Positions 23,902 to 31,579 of a stretch of 51,907 nucleotides of DNA are shown here, piece by piece. The position numbers and the translations under genes were made by a program. Under the pieces are notes generated by a model, which made no database searches, had not been told where the DNA came from, and saw nothing but the letters and a program-made list of their open reading frames with translations. The DNA comes from Methanobacteriota archaeon. Its GTDB lineage: Archaea > Halobacteriota > Methanomicrobia > Methanomicrobiales > Methanoculleaceae. Every line of letters starts with the position of its first letter. Positions within the stretch are counted from its first letter, which is position 1. The stretch is taken from contig JAEWLJ010000011.1 in the NCBI GenBank assembly GCA_023393455.1, positions 1 to 51,907 of the forward strand, read 5' to 3'.

Positions 23902-24380
23902 TGGATATGGCTGAGAGCGCAAACAGGATATACGCGATAAAGACGACCGCGAAACAGGAGCGGACGGTAGCCGACAACATCGAGAAGGTGACGAGGGAGC
24001 AGAAGGACATCCATGTGGTGGCCGTTATGGTTCCCGAAGAACTGAAAGGCTACGTCCTCGTGGAGAGCCCCGACTCCATCGCCCGTATAGAGCAGTTGGT
24101 GGAGCTGATCCCCCACGCGCGCGCGGTGGTACAGGGTTCGACGGCTCTCTCCGAGGTGGCGCATTTCCTGGTGCCGAAGAAGGCGGTCACCGGCATCACC
24201 GAGGGTACCATCGTCGAGATCATCGCCGGCCCGTTCAAGAGCGAGAAGGCGGTCGTCAAGCGCGTCGACACCGGAAAAGAAGAGATCACGGTCGAACTCT
24301 ACGAAAGTATGATCCCGATCCCGATCACGGTCCGCGGCGACTCCGTTCGCGTCGTGGAGCGGTCGGAAGATATGTCCTGA
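23898..24380 (+). CDS. spt5: transcription elongation factor Spt5 (NusG-like)
   Basis: A 160-residue protein with an N-terminal NGN domain (RIYAIKTTAKQERTVADNI, LKGYVLVESPD) that binds the RNA polymerase clamp, and a C-terminal KOW domain (VTGITEGTIVEIIAGPFKSEKAVVKRVD). The pair Spt4/Spt5 raises processivity. Usual archaeal length. Start ATG 23898 within the secE stop; internal Met codons at 23901 and 23907 are alternatives. T-rich DNA follows the stop. Confidence 0.96.
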   Translation: MMDMAESANRIYAIKTTAKQERTVADNIEKVTREQKDIHVVAVMVPEELKGYVLVESPDSIARIEQLVELIPHARAVVQGSTALSEVAHFLVPKKAVTGITEGTIVEIIAGPFKSEKAVVKRVDTGKEEITVELYESMIPIPITVRGDSVRVVERSEDMS

Positions 24381-24393
24381 AGAATATAACTCA

Positions 24394-24405
24394 TCTTCTT
24401 TTTTC
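24394..24405 (+). terminator. T-rich terminator after spt5
   Basis: TCTTCTTTTTTCC directly after the spt5 stop, before the separate rpl11 promoter. This is the usual archaeal termination signature. Confidence 0.5.
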
Positions 24406-24497
24406 CTGCCGTGTCCTGCCATACCGGCGGCGATAGAACCCCCGGCGGCCGGGTGTCACACACGCGCGACGTCTGCATGCGCGGTTTGGGTGCTGTA

Positions 24498-24572
24498 CTT
24501 TAAATCCTCTCACGTAGACCTTAGGTAACCCAGGCAACTACTCCCCTGAGGAGTGGTAGCTGGTGAACTTGT
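24498..24572 (+). promoter_or_regulatory. rpl11 operon promoter and structured leader
   Basis: A TATA-like CTTTAAAT (24498-24505) predicts a start near 24527 and a leader of about 45 nt. The leader holds an 8-bp hairpin ACTACTCC-CCTGA-GGAGTGGT (24537-24557, one G-T pair), followed by GCTGGTGAACTTGT just before the ATG. Archaeal L1 represses its own operon by binding mRNA that mimics its 23S rRNA site, so this leader is a candidate; the L1 site itself is not proven by sequence. Confidence 0.5.
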
Positions 24573-25049
24573 ATGGCAGAAACGGTCGAGGTATTGGTAC
24601 CCGGGGGCAAGGCAACAGCAGGCCCGCCTCTGGGGCCCGCTCTCGGACCTCTCGGAATCAATGTGAAGGCTGTCGTCGACGATATCAACAAGAAAACAGC
24701 CGAATTCAACGGCATGCAAGTGCCGGTGACGGTTACGGTCGACGATAAGAAGAACTTCACGATTGAGGTGGGCATTCCGCCCACGACGGCGCTCGTCATG
24801 AAAGAGGCCGGTATCACGAAGGGTTCGACAGAGCCGGGTGCTTTAGTGGCGGGAGACCTGCCACTGGAGGCCGCTGTCCGTATTGCCCGTATGAAGTTTG
24901 ATGGCATGCTCTCGTACGATCTGAAGTCCGCGGTCAAAGAGGTCCTCGGAACGTGCGTGAGCGTTGGTGTCACCGTCGAGGGGAAGAGTCCCCGCGAGAT
25001 GATCCGGGCCATCAACAACGGGGAGCACGACAGCGTACTCGTCGCATAG
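24573..25049 (+). CDS. rpl11: large ribosomal subunit protein uL11
   Basis: A 158-residue L11 protein: VEVLVPGGKATAGPPLGPAL, LGINVKAVVDDINKKT and a C-terminal RNA-binding domain ending NNGEHDSVLVA. Binds the GTPase-associated region of 23S rRNA. First gene of the L11-L1-P0-L12 operon; 51 bp precede rpl1. Confidence 0.97.
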   Translation: MAETVEVLVPGGKATAGPPLGPALGPLGINVKAVVDDINKKTAEFNGMQVPVTVTVDDKKNFTIEVGIPPTTALVMKEAGITKGSTEPGALVAGDLPLEAAVRIARMKFDGMLSYDLKSAVKEVLGTCVSVGVTVEGKSPREMIRAINNGEHDSVLVA

Positions 25050-25100
25050 ATGTCAGACAACCATAGAAGATCGTGAGGTCGTGTACTATGGAGGCAAAGG

Positions 25101-25742
25101 ATGGTTGATAAAACCAGTATAAACAAAGCTGTGGTAACGGCGCTGGAGAGCGCTCCGGAACGGAAGTTCAAGGAGAGCGTGGATATCACCGTCAACCTCA
25201 GGAATATCGACATGTCCCAGCCCAAGAATCGTATTGATGAGACGATTCTCCTCCCGCACAGTCTTGACAACGTCAAGATCGCAGTTCTCGGGAAGGGCGA
25301 TATCACCACACAGGCAAAAGAGGTGAACGTGGACCTCATCATCGGACCTGAGGAGATCGAGCGGCTCGGGGGAGAACCCCGCGAGGCACGCAAGGTGGCG
25401 GATGAGTACCGGTTCTTCCTTGCCGAGACGGCAATGATGCCTCTCGTCGGGCGGTATCTTGGTGTCAGGCTCGGTCCGCGTGGACGGATGCCGATGCCGG
25501 TTCCGCAGGGAATGGATATCCGGCCCATCGTTCAGCGTCTCCGGAGCTCCGTGAAGATCCGGACGAAGGACAAGAAGGTCTTCCACACGAAGGTCGGAAC
25601 CTCCGGGATGGACACCGAACAGATCGCCGAGAACATCGATACGGTTCTGCGGCGGGTCGAGTCCGTCCTCGAGAGCGGCTCTATGAACATCCACTCGGTC
25701 TACGTGAAGACGACCATGGGACCGGCAGTGAGGGTCATCTAA
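25101..25742 (+). CDS. rpl1: large ribosomal subunit protein uL1
   Basis: A 213-residue L1 protein: ESVDITVNLRNIDMSQPKNR, LGPRGRMPMPVPQGMDI and VKIRTKDKKVFHTKVG. It forms the L1 stalk and, in archaea, also acts as operon repressor. A GGAGG ribosome binding site stands before the ATG. The stop overlaps the P0 gene by one base (TAATG). Confidence 0.97.
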   Translation: MVDKTSINKAVVTALESAPERKFKESVDITVNLRNIDMSQPKNRIDETILLPHSLDNVKIAVLGKGDITTQAKEVNVDLIIGPEEIERLGGEPREARKVADEYRFFLAETAMMPLVGRYLGVRLGPRGRMPMPVPQGMDIRPIVQRLRSSVKIRTKDKKVFHTKVGTSGMDTEQIAENIDTVLRRVESVLESGSMNIHSVYVKTTMGPAVRVI

Positions 25743-26770
25743 TGGCGCTCTATACGCAACACCTGCCCCGGTGGAAGAAGGAGGAAGTAGAGGAGATCAG
25801 GCGCGGTATCGAGGAGCATTCGCTCGTCGGCGTCGTGGACATGTACGGCATTCCCGCCTCGCAGGTCCAGGATATCCGGCGGAACCTCCGCGGCACGGCA
25901 AGGGTGAAGATGGCCCGCAACACGCTGATCGAGCACGCCTTAAACGAGCTCGGCGGCAGCGTCGCGGCCTTGAACGACCACGCCGAAGGCCAGAGCGCCC
26001 TGATCTTCACGAACGAGAATCCGTTCAAACTCTTCAAGCTGCTCGAGAAGACCAAGACGAAGATGGCGGCGAAGCCCGGCGAGACTGCGCCGGAGGACAT
26101 CGTCATCCCGAAGGGTCCGACCAGCTTCAAGCCCGGCCCGATCGTGGGCGAGCTCCAGCAGGTAGGCATTCCTGCAGCCATTGAGGGCGGAAAAGTCAAG
26201 ATTCGCGAGACGAAGACGGTCGTGAAGAAGGGCGAGGTCATCAACAAGAAGGTTGCCGACGCTCTGGTGAAACTCGGCGTCAAGCCGATGGATGTCGGCC
26301 TCATCCTGCAGGCCGCATACTACCGGGACACCATCTTCACGCCGGACCTCCTCGCTATCGATGAGGAAGCCTACGCGAACAACATCGTGCTCGCGGCCCA
26401 GCAGGCGTTCAACCTCTCGGTCAACGCCGTCATCCCGACCCGGCTTACCGTCGCGGCCATCATCGGCAAGGCGGTTCGCGAGGCCCGGAACGTGGGCGTC
26501 GAGGCGACCATCTACGAGAAGGATATCGTCGACCTGATCATCGGGCGGGCACAGCGCGAGATGCTGGCCATCGCGCTCGCGGCACAGGGCCGTGGGTTCG
26601 AGCTCGATGAGGCGACCCTGAAAGCCGCATCGGCTGCGACCGCTGCGGCACCCGCGGCAGCAACCCCGGCGGCAGCCGAGGAGAAGCCCGAGGAAGAAGA
26701 GTCTGAAGAGGAGAATAAGGAAGAGGAAGAAGAGAGCGGCATGGCCGGTCTCGGTGCCCTCTTCGGCTAA
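25742..26770 (+). CDS. rpl10: large ribosomal subunit protein uL10/P0
   Basis: A 342-residue archaeal P0. The N-terminal L10 domain (WKKEEVEEIRRGIEEHSLVG, KMARNTLIEHAL) binds rRNA, and the C-terminal extension provides L12-docking helices, an Ala-rich hinge and an acidic tail ending ESGMAGLGALFG. That tail is shared with L12 and recruits translation GTPases. The last 54 bp are almost identical to the end of rpl12. Confidence 0.97.
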   Translation: MALYTQHLPRWKKEEVEEIRRGIEEHSLVGVVDMYGIPASQVQDIRRNLRGTARVKMARNTLIEHALNELGGSVAALNDHAEGQSALIFTNENPFKLFKLLEKTKTKMAAKPGETAPEDIVIPKGPTSFKPGPIVGELQQVGIPAAIEGGKVKIRETKTVVKKGEVINKKVADALVKLGVKPMDVGLILQAAYYRDTIFTPDLLAIDEEAYANNIVLAAQQAFNLSVNAVIPTRLTVAAIIGKAVREARNVGVEATIYEKDIVDLIIGRAQREMLAIALAAQGRGFELDEATLKAASAATAAAPAAATPAAAEEKPEEEESEEENKEEEEESGMAGLGALFG

Positions 26771-26796
26771 TATCATTTCAAAAAGGTGAATGAACC

Positions 26797-27111
26797 ATGG
26801 AGTATATCTACGCTGCACTGCTCCTGCACAACGCAGGCAAAGACGTAACTGAAGAGAATGTGACTGCTGTCCTGAACGCGGCCGGTGTCGAGGTCCAGGA
26901 CGCCCGCGTGAAGGCGCTCGTCGCCGCACTCGAGGACGTGAACATCGAGGAGGCCATCAGCAAGGCCGCCGTCGCCTCGGTCGCCGCTGCACCCGCAGCC
27001 GCTGCCCCTGCAGCCGCCGCGCCCGCAGCCGAGGAAGAGGCCGAGGAAGAGGACAAGAAGGAAGAGGAAGAAGAGAGCGGCATGGCCGGTCTCGGCGCCC
27101 TCTTCGGCTAA
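26797..27111 (+). CDS. rpl12: large ribosomal subunit protein P1/L12
   Basis: A 104-residue archaeal L12 (P1 type): N-terminal dimerisation domain (MEYIYAALLLHNAGKDV), Ala/Pro hinge and acidic tail ending ESGMAGLGALFG. AAGGTGA about 8 bp upstream is a good ribosome binding site. Last gene of the operon, followed by a T-rich stretch. Confidence 0.97.
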   Translation: MEYIYAALLLHNAGKDVTEENVTAVLNAAGVEVQDARVKALVAALEDVNIEEAISKAAVASVAAAPAAAAPAAAAPAAEEEAEEEDKKEEEEESGMAGLGALFG

Positions 27112-27112
27112 A

Positions 27113-27127
27113 TTTTTCTTTTCTTTC
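27113..27127 (+). terminator. T-rich terminator of the ribosomal protein operon
   Basis: TTTTTCTTTTCTTTC begins two bases after the rpl12 stop, the standard archaeal intrinsic terminator form. Confidence 0.65.
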
Positions 27128-27279
27128 GTGGATATTTACAGTACGGTTGCGCACATCGCTGGGACGGCTCGCCCCGCTTTTAAAGATCGCTGACTGATAC
27201 GTCGCCACGGTGGCCATAAACTATAACCATCGAAACGTTGACGTCCCCGTACGGATGCTTAATTTGGATGGGGTCGGTC

Positions 27280-27780
27280 ATGCGCATAGCTTTGATTGTT
27301 GCCGCAATGGTGATCATTGCGTTTCCTACAGTATGTTCAGGTCTTCAACCTGAAAGTCCGGTGCCCGACGGCGAGACGATAAATCTCATCATCACCTTCC
27401 CGAAAGAGGGTGATGAAGTCCGGATCGACGTCGTTCCGCCTCACGTTACGGTTCATGGCGAGGTCGATGCCCCTTCCGGTATACGGAGCGTGATCGTGCA
27501 AAGCGAAATAGGGGAGGTTTCGTGTGGGGACGGGACGGAGTTCGCATGCCCTGTACCGGTTTCTTCGGGGAAGAACAGAATCACGGTCATAGCGACCGAT
27601 AACCTCGGAAACCAAGCGGAAAAATCTCTGAACGTGACCATTTGCAGTGGACCACCTCTACCGCTGCTGATCATCGTCTTGGGCAATCTGATCGAAAACG
27701 CACTTGGGTGCATGGGTATCATCGGAGTATTGGGAGCATTATTGATCTTTCTGAAGTTCCGTCGGAGAAAGAGGGGGTGA
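27280..27780 (+). CDS. secreted/membrane-anchored Ig-like domain protein
   Basis: A 166-residue protein. It has a signal peptide (MRIALIVAAMVIIAFPTVCSG), one Ig-like beta-sandwich of about 85 residues (ITFPKEGDEVRIDVVPPHVTVHGEVDAP, NRITVIATDNLGNQAEKSLNVTI) and a C-terminal TM segment (MGIIGVLGALLIFLKF) with a basic tail RRRKRG. The C-terminal anchor places the domain outside the cell. The Ig domain resembles bacterial Glucodextranase-B/PKD-like surface modules. No partner gene is apparent. Codon composition is less GC-rich than its neighbours. Start: ATG 27280 opens the signal peptide; ATGs at 27238 and 27268 are less likely. Confidence 0.75.
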   Translation: MRIALIVAAMVIIAFPTVCSGLQPESPVPDGETINLIITFPKEGDEVRIDVVPPHVTVHGEVDAPSGIRSVIVQSEIGEVSCGDGTEFACPVPVSSGKNRITVIATDNLGNQAEKSLNVTICSGPPLPLLIIVLGNLIENALGCMGIIGVLGALLIFLKFRRRKRG

Positions 27781-28008
27781 TATTGTGCTTTTTCCATGCA
27801 GGATACGAAACTACCATCAGTTGCTTCCCCCTCTTGTCATAGCGGAGAGCATAAGCTTGGTAATCGACGAATTGGGAACCGAATGAATGTATAGACATGG
27901 AAACACAGATCTGAGAGTACTTTCCAGCATACTGATCTCGGGCAAATGGCCTTGATATCATGGTTCCTCCACCGGTACCCATCGTCCGGGGCAGCCGAAC
28001 CCACCCCC

Positions 28009-30216
28009 TCACTCCTCCACGCTCCCGCCGTAGACCACCTGCCCGAAGCTGATGCAACCGTCGCCGAGCGGGTAGTCCCTGTTCATGATGAACTCGAGCC
28101 CGGCGGCACGGATCTCTGACCGGATCGTCTCCCGGATTGCCCGGTTGTAGGCCACCCCGCCCGAGAGCGCCACCCGCGGAATCCCCCGCTCCTCTGCCGC
28201 CCTGACGGCCATCGCGGCGACGCCCCGGGCGAGGTTGTGCTGGATCGATGCGGCGATATCGTTCACCCGTTCTCCGGCGACGGATCGCCGGTAGGCCTCA
28301 AGAAGGAGCGAGCGGGTCGAGAGGACCTCGCAACCGCCGTCGCGGAGGTACTCGAGATCCCAGGCCGAGGCCTTCCCGGCATGCGCCGCCGACTCGAGTT
28401 TCATTGCCGGTTCACCGTCGTAAGTCCGCTCCCGGCAGATCCCGAGGAGGGCCGCGGCGGCATCCAGCACCCTCCCCGTGCTCGATGTCGTGGCGACGTT
28501 CAACCCTCGTTCCACCTGCCGGACGAGGACGGCGAGTTCGATATCGCTCCAGCCCCGCGATGCAAGGAGACCCCGGACTTCGGAAGTCGGCAGGATGCCA
28601 TAGAGCATCCGTTCCGGGAACCGGGTGGCGAGGTCGCCGCCCGGCATCGGGACGGCCTCGAGATGGGCGACCCGGTCGAGATGGGGAACCTTCCCGGCAA
28701 ATATCTCGCCGCCCCAGATCGTCCCATCATCACCATAGCCCACCCCGTCGATCGCGATCCCGACGCACTCCTCCCGGGTCGCGGCGGCGATGTGCGCCCG
28801 GTGGTGCTGGACGGCGAGGAGCTCCGCCCCGGTCGCTTCGGCGACCTCCCTCGCGTAGCGGGTCGAGAGGAACTGCGGGTGGAGATCGTGGACGATCCGG
28901 TCGTAGCGTGCGCCGGTGAGGACGCCGAGCCTCTCCGCCGTCTCCTGCAGGTAGGCGAGCGTCTGGGGGTTCCTGACGTTTCCGACGTGGGGAGAGGTGA
29001 TGCAGAAACCGTCCTTATAGATGGAGATGTTCGCGTTCAGTTCCGGGCCGACGCCGAGGATGCATCCTTTGCCGAGGTCTATCGCCTCTCGCTTCGGGGC
29101 GAGGCCGCGAGAGAGCCGGATGATGTAACCGTCCCGGACTACGGAGTCGTCGCACCGGTTGACGATCCGGCGGTCGTGTGTGAGGATATAGTCCACCTGC
29201 CCGGGAAGCCGCTCGAGAGCGGTTGCGAGATCGGTGGTCATCGGGTAGCCCGGCAGGTTCGCGCTCGTCATGACGAGGAGCGGGTGGTCGAGTTCTCTAA
29301 AGAGGAGGTGGTGCAACCCGGTGTAGGGGAGCATGCACCCGATGGTGTGGAGGCTCGATATCCCCGTGTGGGACCCGGGGTCGCGCTTCTCGAGCACGAC
29401 GATCGGGCGGGCCCGGGAATGGAGGATCTGCCGGTCTTCGTCCGTGACGATCGCGATCCGCTCCACCTCCTCTGCGGTCGCCATCACCGCGAGAGGCTGC
29501 TCCGTCCGGCCGAGTCGGCGCTTGAGAACCTCCGCCGCCCCTTCGGTGCAGGCGATGTGGAACCCTCCGATCCCGCGGATGGCGACGATCGAACCTGCAT
29601 CAAGGAGGGCCGCCGCTTTCCGGATGGGATCTCCCGCGACCGGCGTTCCGTCGGCCAGAAGAAGGGTGAGGCGCGGCCCGCAGGTCGCACAGGCGATCGT
29701 CTGGGCATGGTGACGGCGGCACGACGGGTCGGTGTACTCGCTCTCGCAGGCGGGGCAGGCCGGGAACTCCACCATCGACGTCCGCTCCCGGTCGTAGGGA
29801 ATGGTGTTGATGATGCTGTACCGGGGGCCGCAGTTGACACAGGATGTTGCCCAGTAACCCTCGTATCGGCCACCCTGTGTAAAAATATCGGCGATACAGT
29901 CGTCGCAGATGGCGACATCGGTCGGGACAAAACCCGAGTGGCTCCCGGTGTTACTCTCGAGGATGATAAACCCGTCGGTTACTTTACCGCGCAGATTCTG
30001 GACATCTACAGAATCTATCTGGGATAGGGGCGTCCCTCTGGAAACCGCCTCCAGGAACTCCTCGAAGCGGTCGCCGGATGCGTGGATCTCGACCTCGCTC
30101 CCGAGATTTTTGACCGTCCCCGTGATCCCAAATTCCCGCGCTTTTGCATAGACGAAGGGGCGAAACCCGACTCCCTGGACGATGCCTCGGATGATGATTA
30201 TGCCACTGGTACGCAT
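28009..30216 (-). CDS. hypF: carbamoyltransferase HypF
   Basis: A 735-residue [NiFe]-hydrogenase maturation enzyme that makes the thiocarbamate on HypE used for CN ligands. Domains in order: acylphosphatase (GIVQGVGFRPFVYAKAREFG, 9-28), two zinc fingers (CDDC...CVNC and CPAC...CATC, about 107-180), a YrdC-like domain (GIGGFHIACTEG, TEQPLAVMA), and a Kae1-like domain (VQHHRAHIAAA, AIDGVGYGDDGTIWGGE, ALSGGVAYN). All are intact; length normal. CATAAAT on this strand about 25 bp before the ATG suggests a leaderless message. No other hyp gene is in the window. The 228 bp between the Ig-like gene and its stop show nothing recognisable. Confidence 0.96.
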   Translation of the reverse strand: MRTSGIIIIRGIVQGVGFRPFVYAKAREFGITGTVKNLGSEVEIHASGDRFEEFLEAVSRGTPLSQIDSVDVQNLRGKVTDGFIILESNTGSHSGFVPTDVAICDDCIADIFTQGGRYEGYWATSCVNCGPRYSIINTIPYDRERTSMVEFPACPACESEYTDPSCRRHHAQTIACATCGPRLTLLLADGTPVAGDPIRKAAALLDAGSIVAIRGIGGFHIACTEGAAEVLKRRLGRTEQPLAVMATAEEVERIAIVTDEDRQILHSRARPIVVLEKRDPGSHTGISSLHTIGCMLPYTGLHHLLFRELDHPLLVMTSANLPGYPMTTDLATALERLPGQVDYILTHDRRIVNRCDDSVVRDGYIIRLSRGLAPKREAIDLGKGCILGVGPELNANISIYKDGFCITSPHVGNVRNPQTLAYLQETAERLGVLTGARYDRIVHDLHPQFLSTRYAREVAEATGAELLAVQHHRAHIAAATREECVGIAIDGVGYGDDGTIWGGEIFAGKVPHLDRVAHLEAVPMPGGDLATRFPERMLYGILPTSEVRGLLASRGWSDIELAVLVRQVERGLNVATTSSTGRVLDAAAALLGICRERTYDGEPAMKLESAAHAGKASAWDLEYLRDGGCEVLSTRSLLLEAYRRSVAGERVNDIAASIQHNLARGVAAMAVRAAEERGIPRVALSGGVAYNRAIRETIRSEIRAAGLEFIMNRDYPLGDGCISFGQVVYGGSVEE

Positions 30217-30273
30217 TGAGATTTCAGCAAAAATTTATGGACTTATACAGCCATATAATAATAGGGTATCGCA
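30217..30273. promoter_or_regulatory. divergent promoter hypF / HTH regulator
   Basis: 57 bp between the two starts carry TATA-like boxes both ways: CCATAAATT on the minus strand (about 30231-30239) and CTTATAC / ATATAATAAT on the plus strand (30242-30261). Both genes look leaderless. The HTH gene may control its neighbour, which is only inference. Confidence 0.45.
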
Positions 30274-30786
30274 GTGACGGGACATATAAAAATTCTTAAC
30301 GATCCGGTTGAACTGGTTCCTCTCCTCATAACGTTCAATAATGCCGATTACAAGAAGGTCTATGAACTCCTGAACAAAGCCTGGCTGACCGAAGAAGACC
30401 TTGCGGCGCATGTCGACCTCTCTATAGTGGCCGAGTGCCTCTCTATCCTCAAGAAGGGAAACCTTATCGAAGAGCAGTGGCGGATGCCGAAACCCGGAGA
30501 AAAGCCGACGAAGGAGTATCGAGCGACATACAGCAAGTTCCGGGCCAGTTTCCAGTGTTCCATGGGGGATATCGGGGATCTGCTGCATATCGCCGTCTCG
30601 AACGACGAGTGTCTCCGCACGATCGTGGACTCGGTGGAGCAGGAGATCGTGGCCGGGACCACCTCCATCGGTGATATCTCCCGAAAATATGGGGTCAGCC
30701 CTACCTTCATCAAGGGGCTGGCGAAGAGGATCCCCGGTCTCGATGTGAAAGGGCAGGGGATGGTGCTTCTTGACCGACTTCAGTGA
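30274..30786 (+). CDS. winged-helix transcriptional regulator (ArsR-like, archaeal)
   Basis: A 170-residue protein. Residues 20-80 form a winged helix (NADYKKVYELLNKAWLTEED, LSIVAECLSILKKGNLIEEQ). The C-terminal quarter holds a second helix-turn-helix (TSIGDISRKYGVSPTFIKGL), an unusual pair for an archaeal ArsR-like factor. Start is GTG 30274, supported by a TATA box at the right distance. The next gene begins inside its last 17 bp, so the two are co-translated. Confidence 0.8.
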   Translation: MTGHIKILNDPVELVPLLITFNNADYKKVYELLNKAWLTEEDLAAHVDLSIVAECLSILKKGNLIEEQWRMPKPGEKPTKEYRATYSKFRASFQCSMGDIGDLLHIAVSNDECLRTIVDSVEQEIVAGTTSIGDISRKYGVSPTFIKGLAKRIPGLDVKGQGMVLLDRLQ

Positions 30787-31579
30787 CGACCCTCTTTACG
30801 TAATCCTGCGCAGCAAACGGGAGGCCACCCGATTTCAGATCCTCGTAGAGGTCGCTGAACACCAGCCGGCCGTCCGCCAGCAGGAGATCGCGGGGAAACT
30901 CGGCGTGACGCCCCAGGCCGTCTCCGAGTACATCCGGGAGCTGGCGGATGAGGGCCTGGTCACTGCTCACGGCCGGGGCCGCTACGAGGTGACGAAGAGC
31001 GGGATCGAGTGGGTTCTCCGTCACGCCGAGGCGCTTGAGGCGTATGCCCGCCACGTCAACCGGGACATCATCCAGCAGGTGGCGGTCTGGACGGCCATCG
31101 CCCGCGACGATATCCTGAAGGGGGATACGGTCGGCGTCGTCATGCAGGACGGATGGCTGTATGCGACGAAAGAAGAGCAGAGCGCCACCGGCCTCGCGAC
31201 CATGGACGCGGTACCGGGAGAAGACCTCGGCGTCGCCCAGCTGAGCGGCATCATCCGTCACGAAGAGGGGCTTGTTCACGTCTGCAAGGTGCCGCGGGTG
31301 GAGCGGGGCGGCTCAAGGCAGGTCAGCATCGATCTTCTCCGTGAGGCCATCCAGGATGTCGAGATGGTGGGCGCCGTCGGCCTCGAATCTTACGTTGCCC
31401 TCAGGAAGGCGGGCATCGAGCCGGATATGTTCTTCGGCTCAAGAGAAGGTGTCATCGAAGCGGCATTTCACGGCCGGGAGTGCGCAATTTTTATCGTCGA
31501 TGAGGAGTTCACTGATTTCCTCAAGCGTCTGGAGACGGTGGGGCTCACCTACACGATCCACGACCTGATCCCGTCATGA
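30770..31579 (+). CDS. winged-helix regulator with C-terminal sensor-like domain (MarR/DUF7839-like)
   Basis: A 269-residue protein. An N-terminal winged helix (RFQILVEVAEHQPAVRQQEI, GVTPQAVSEYIRELADEGLV) is followed by a domain of about 180 residues that looks like a ligand-binding module (DDILKGDTVGVVMQDGWLYA, GVAQLSGIIRHEEGLVHVCK, GAVGLESYVALRKAGIEPDM). Related proteins are widespread in methanogens with no known ligand. The start is TTG 30770, overlapping the previous gene; the ATGA overlap at its end couples it to the helicase. Three genes thus form one operon: regulator, regulator, helicase. Confidence 0.82.
   Translation: MTDFSDDPLYVILRSKREATRFQILVEVAEHQPAVRQQEIAGKLGVTPQAVSEYIRELADEGLVTAHGRGRYEVTKSGIEWVLRHAEALEAYARHVNRDIIQQVAVWTAIARDDILKGDTVGVVMQDGWLYATKEEQSATGLATMDAVPGEDLGVAQLSGIIRHEEGLVHVCKVPRVERGGSRQVSIDLLREAIQDVEMVGAVGLESYVALRKAGIEPDMFFGSREGVIEAAFHGRECAIFIVDEEFTDFLKRLETVGLTYTIHDLIPS

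Noticed and set aside
28237..30027. 596-codon plus-strand open frame opposite hypF
   Set aside because: Shadow of hypF; composition is Arg/Asp/Pro-rich and no motif is present.
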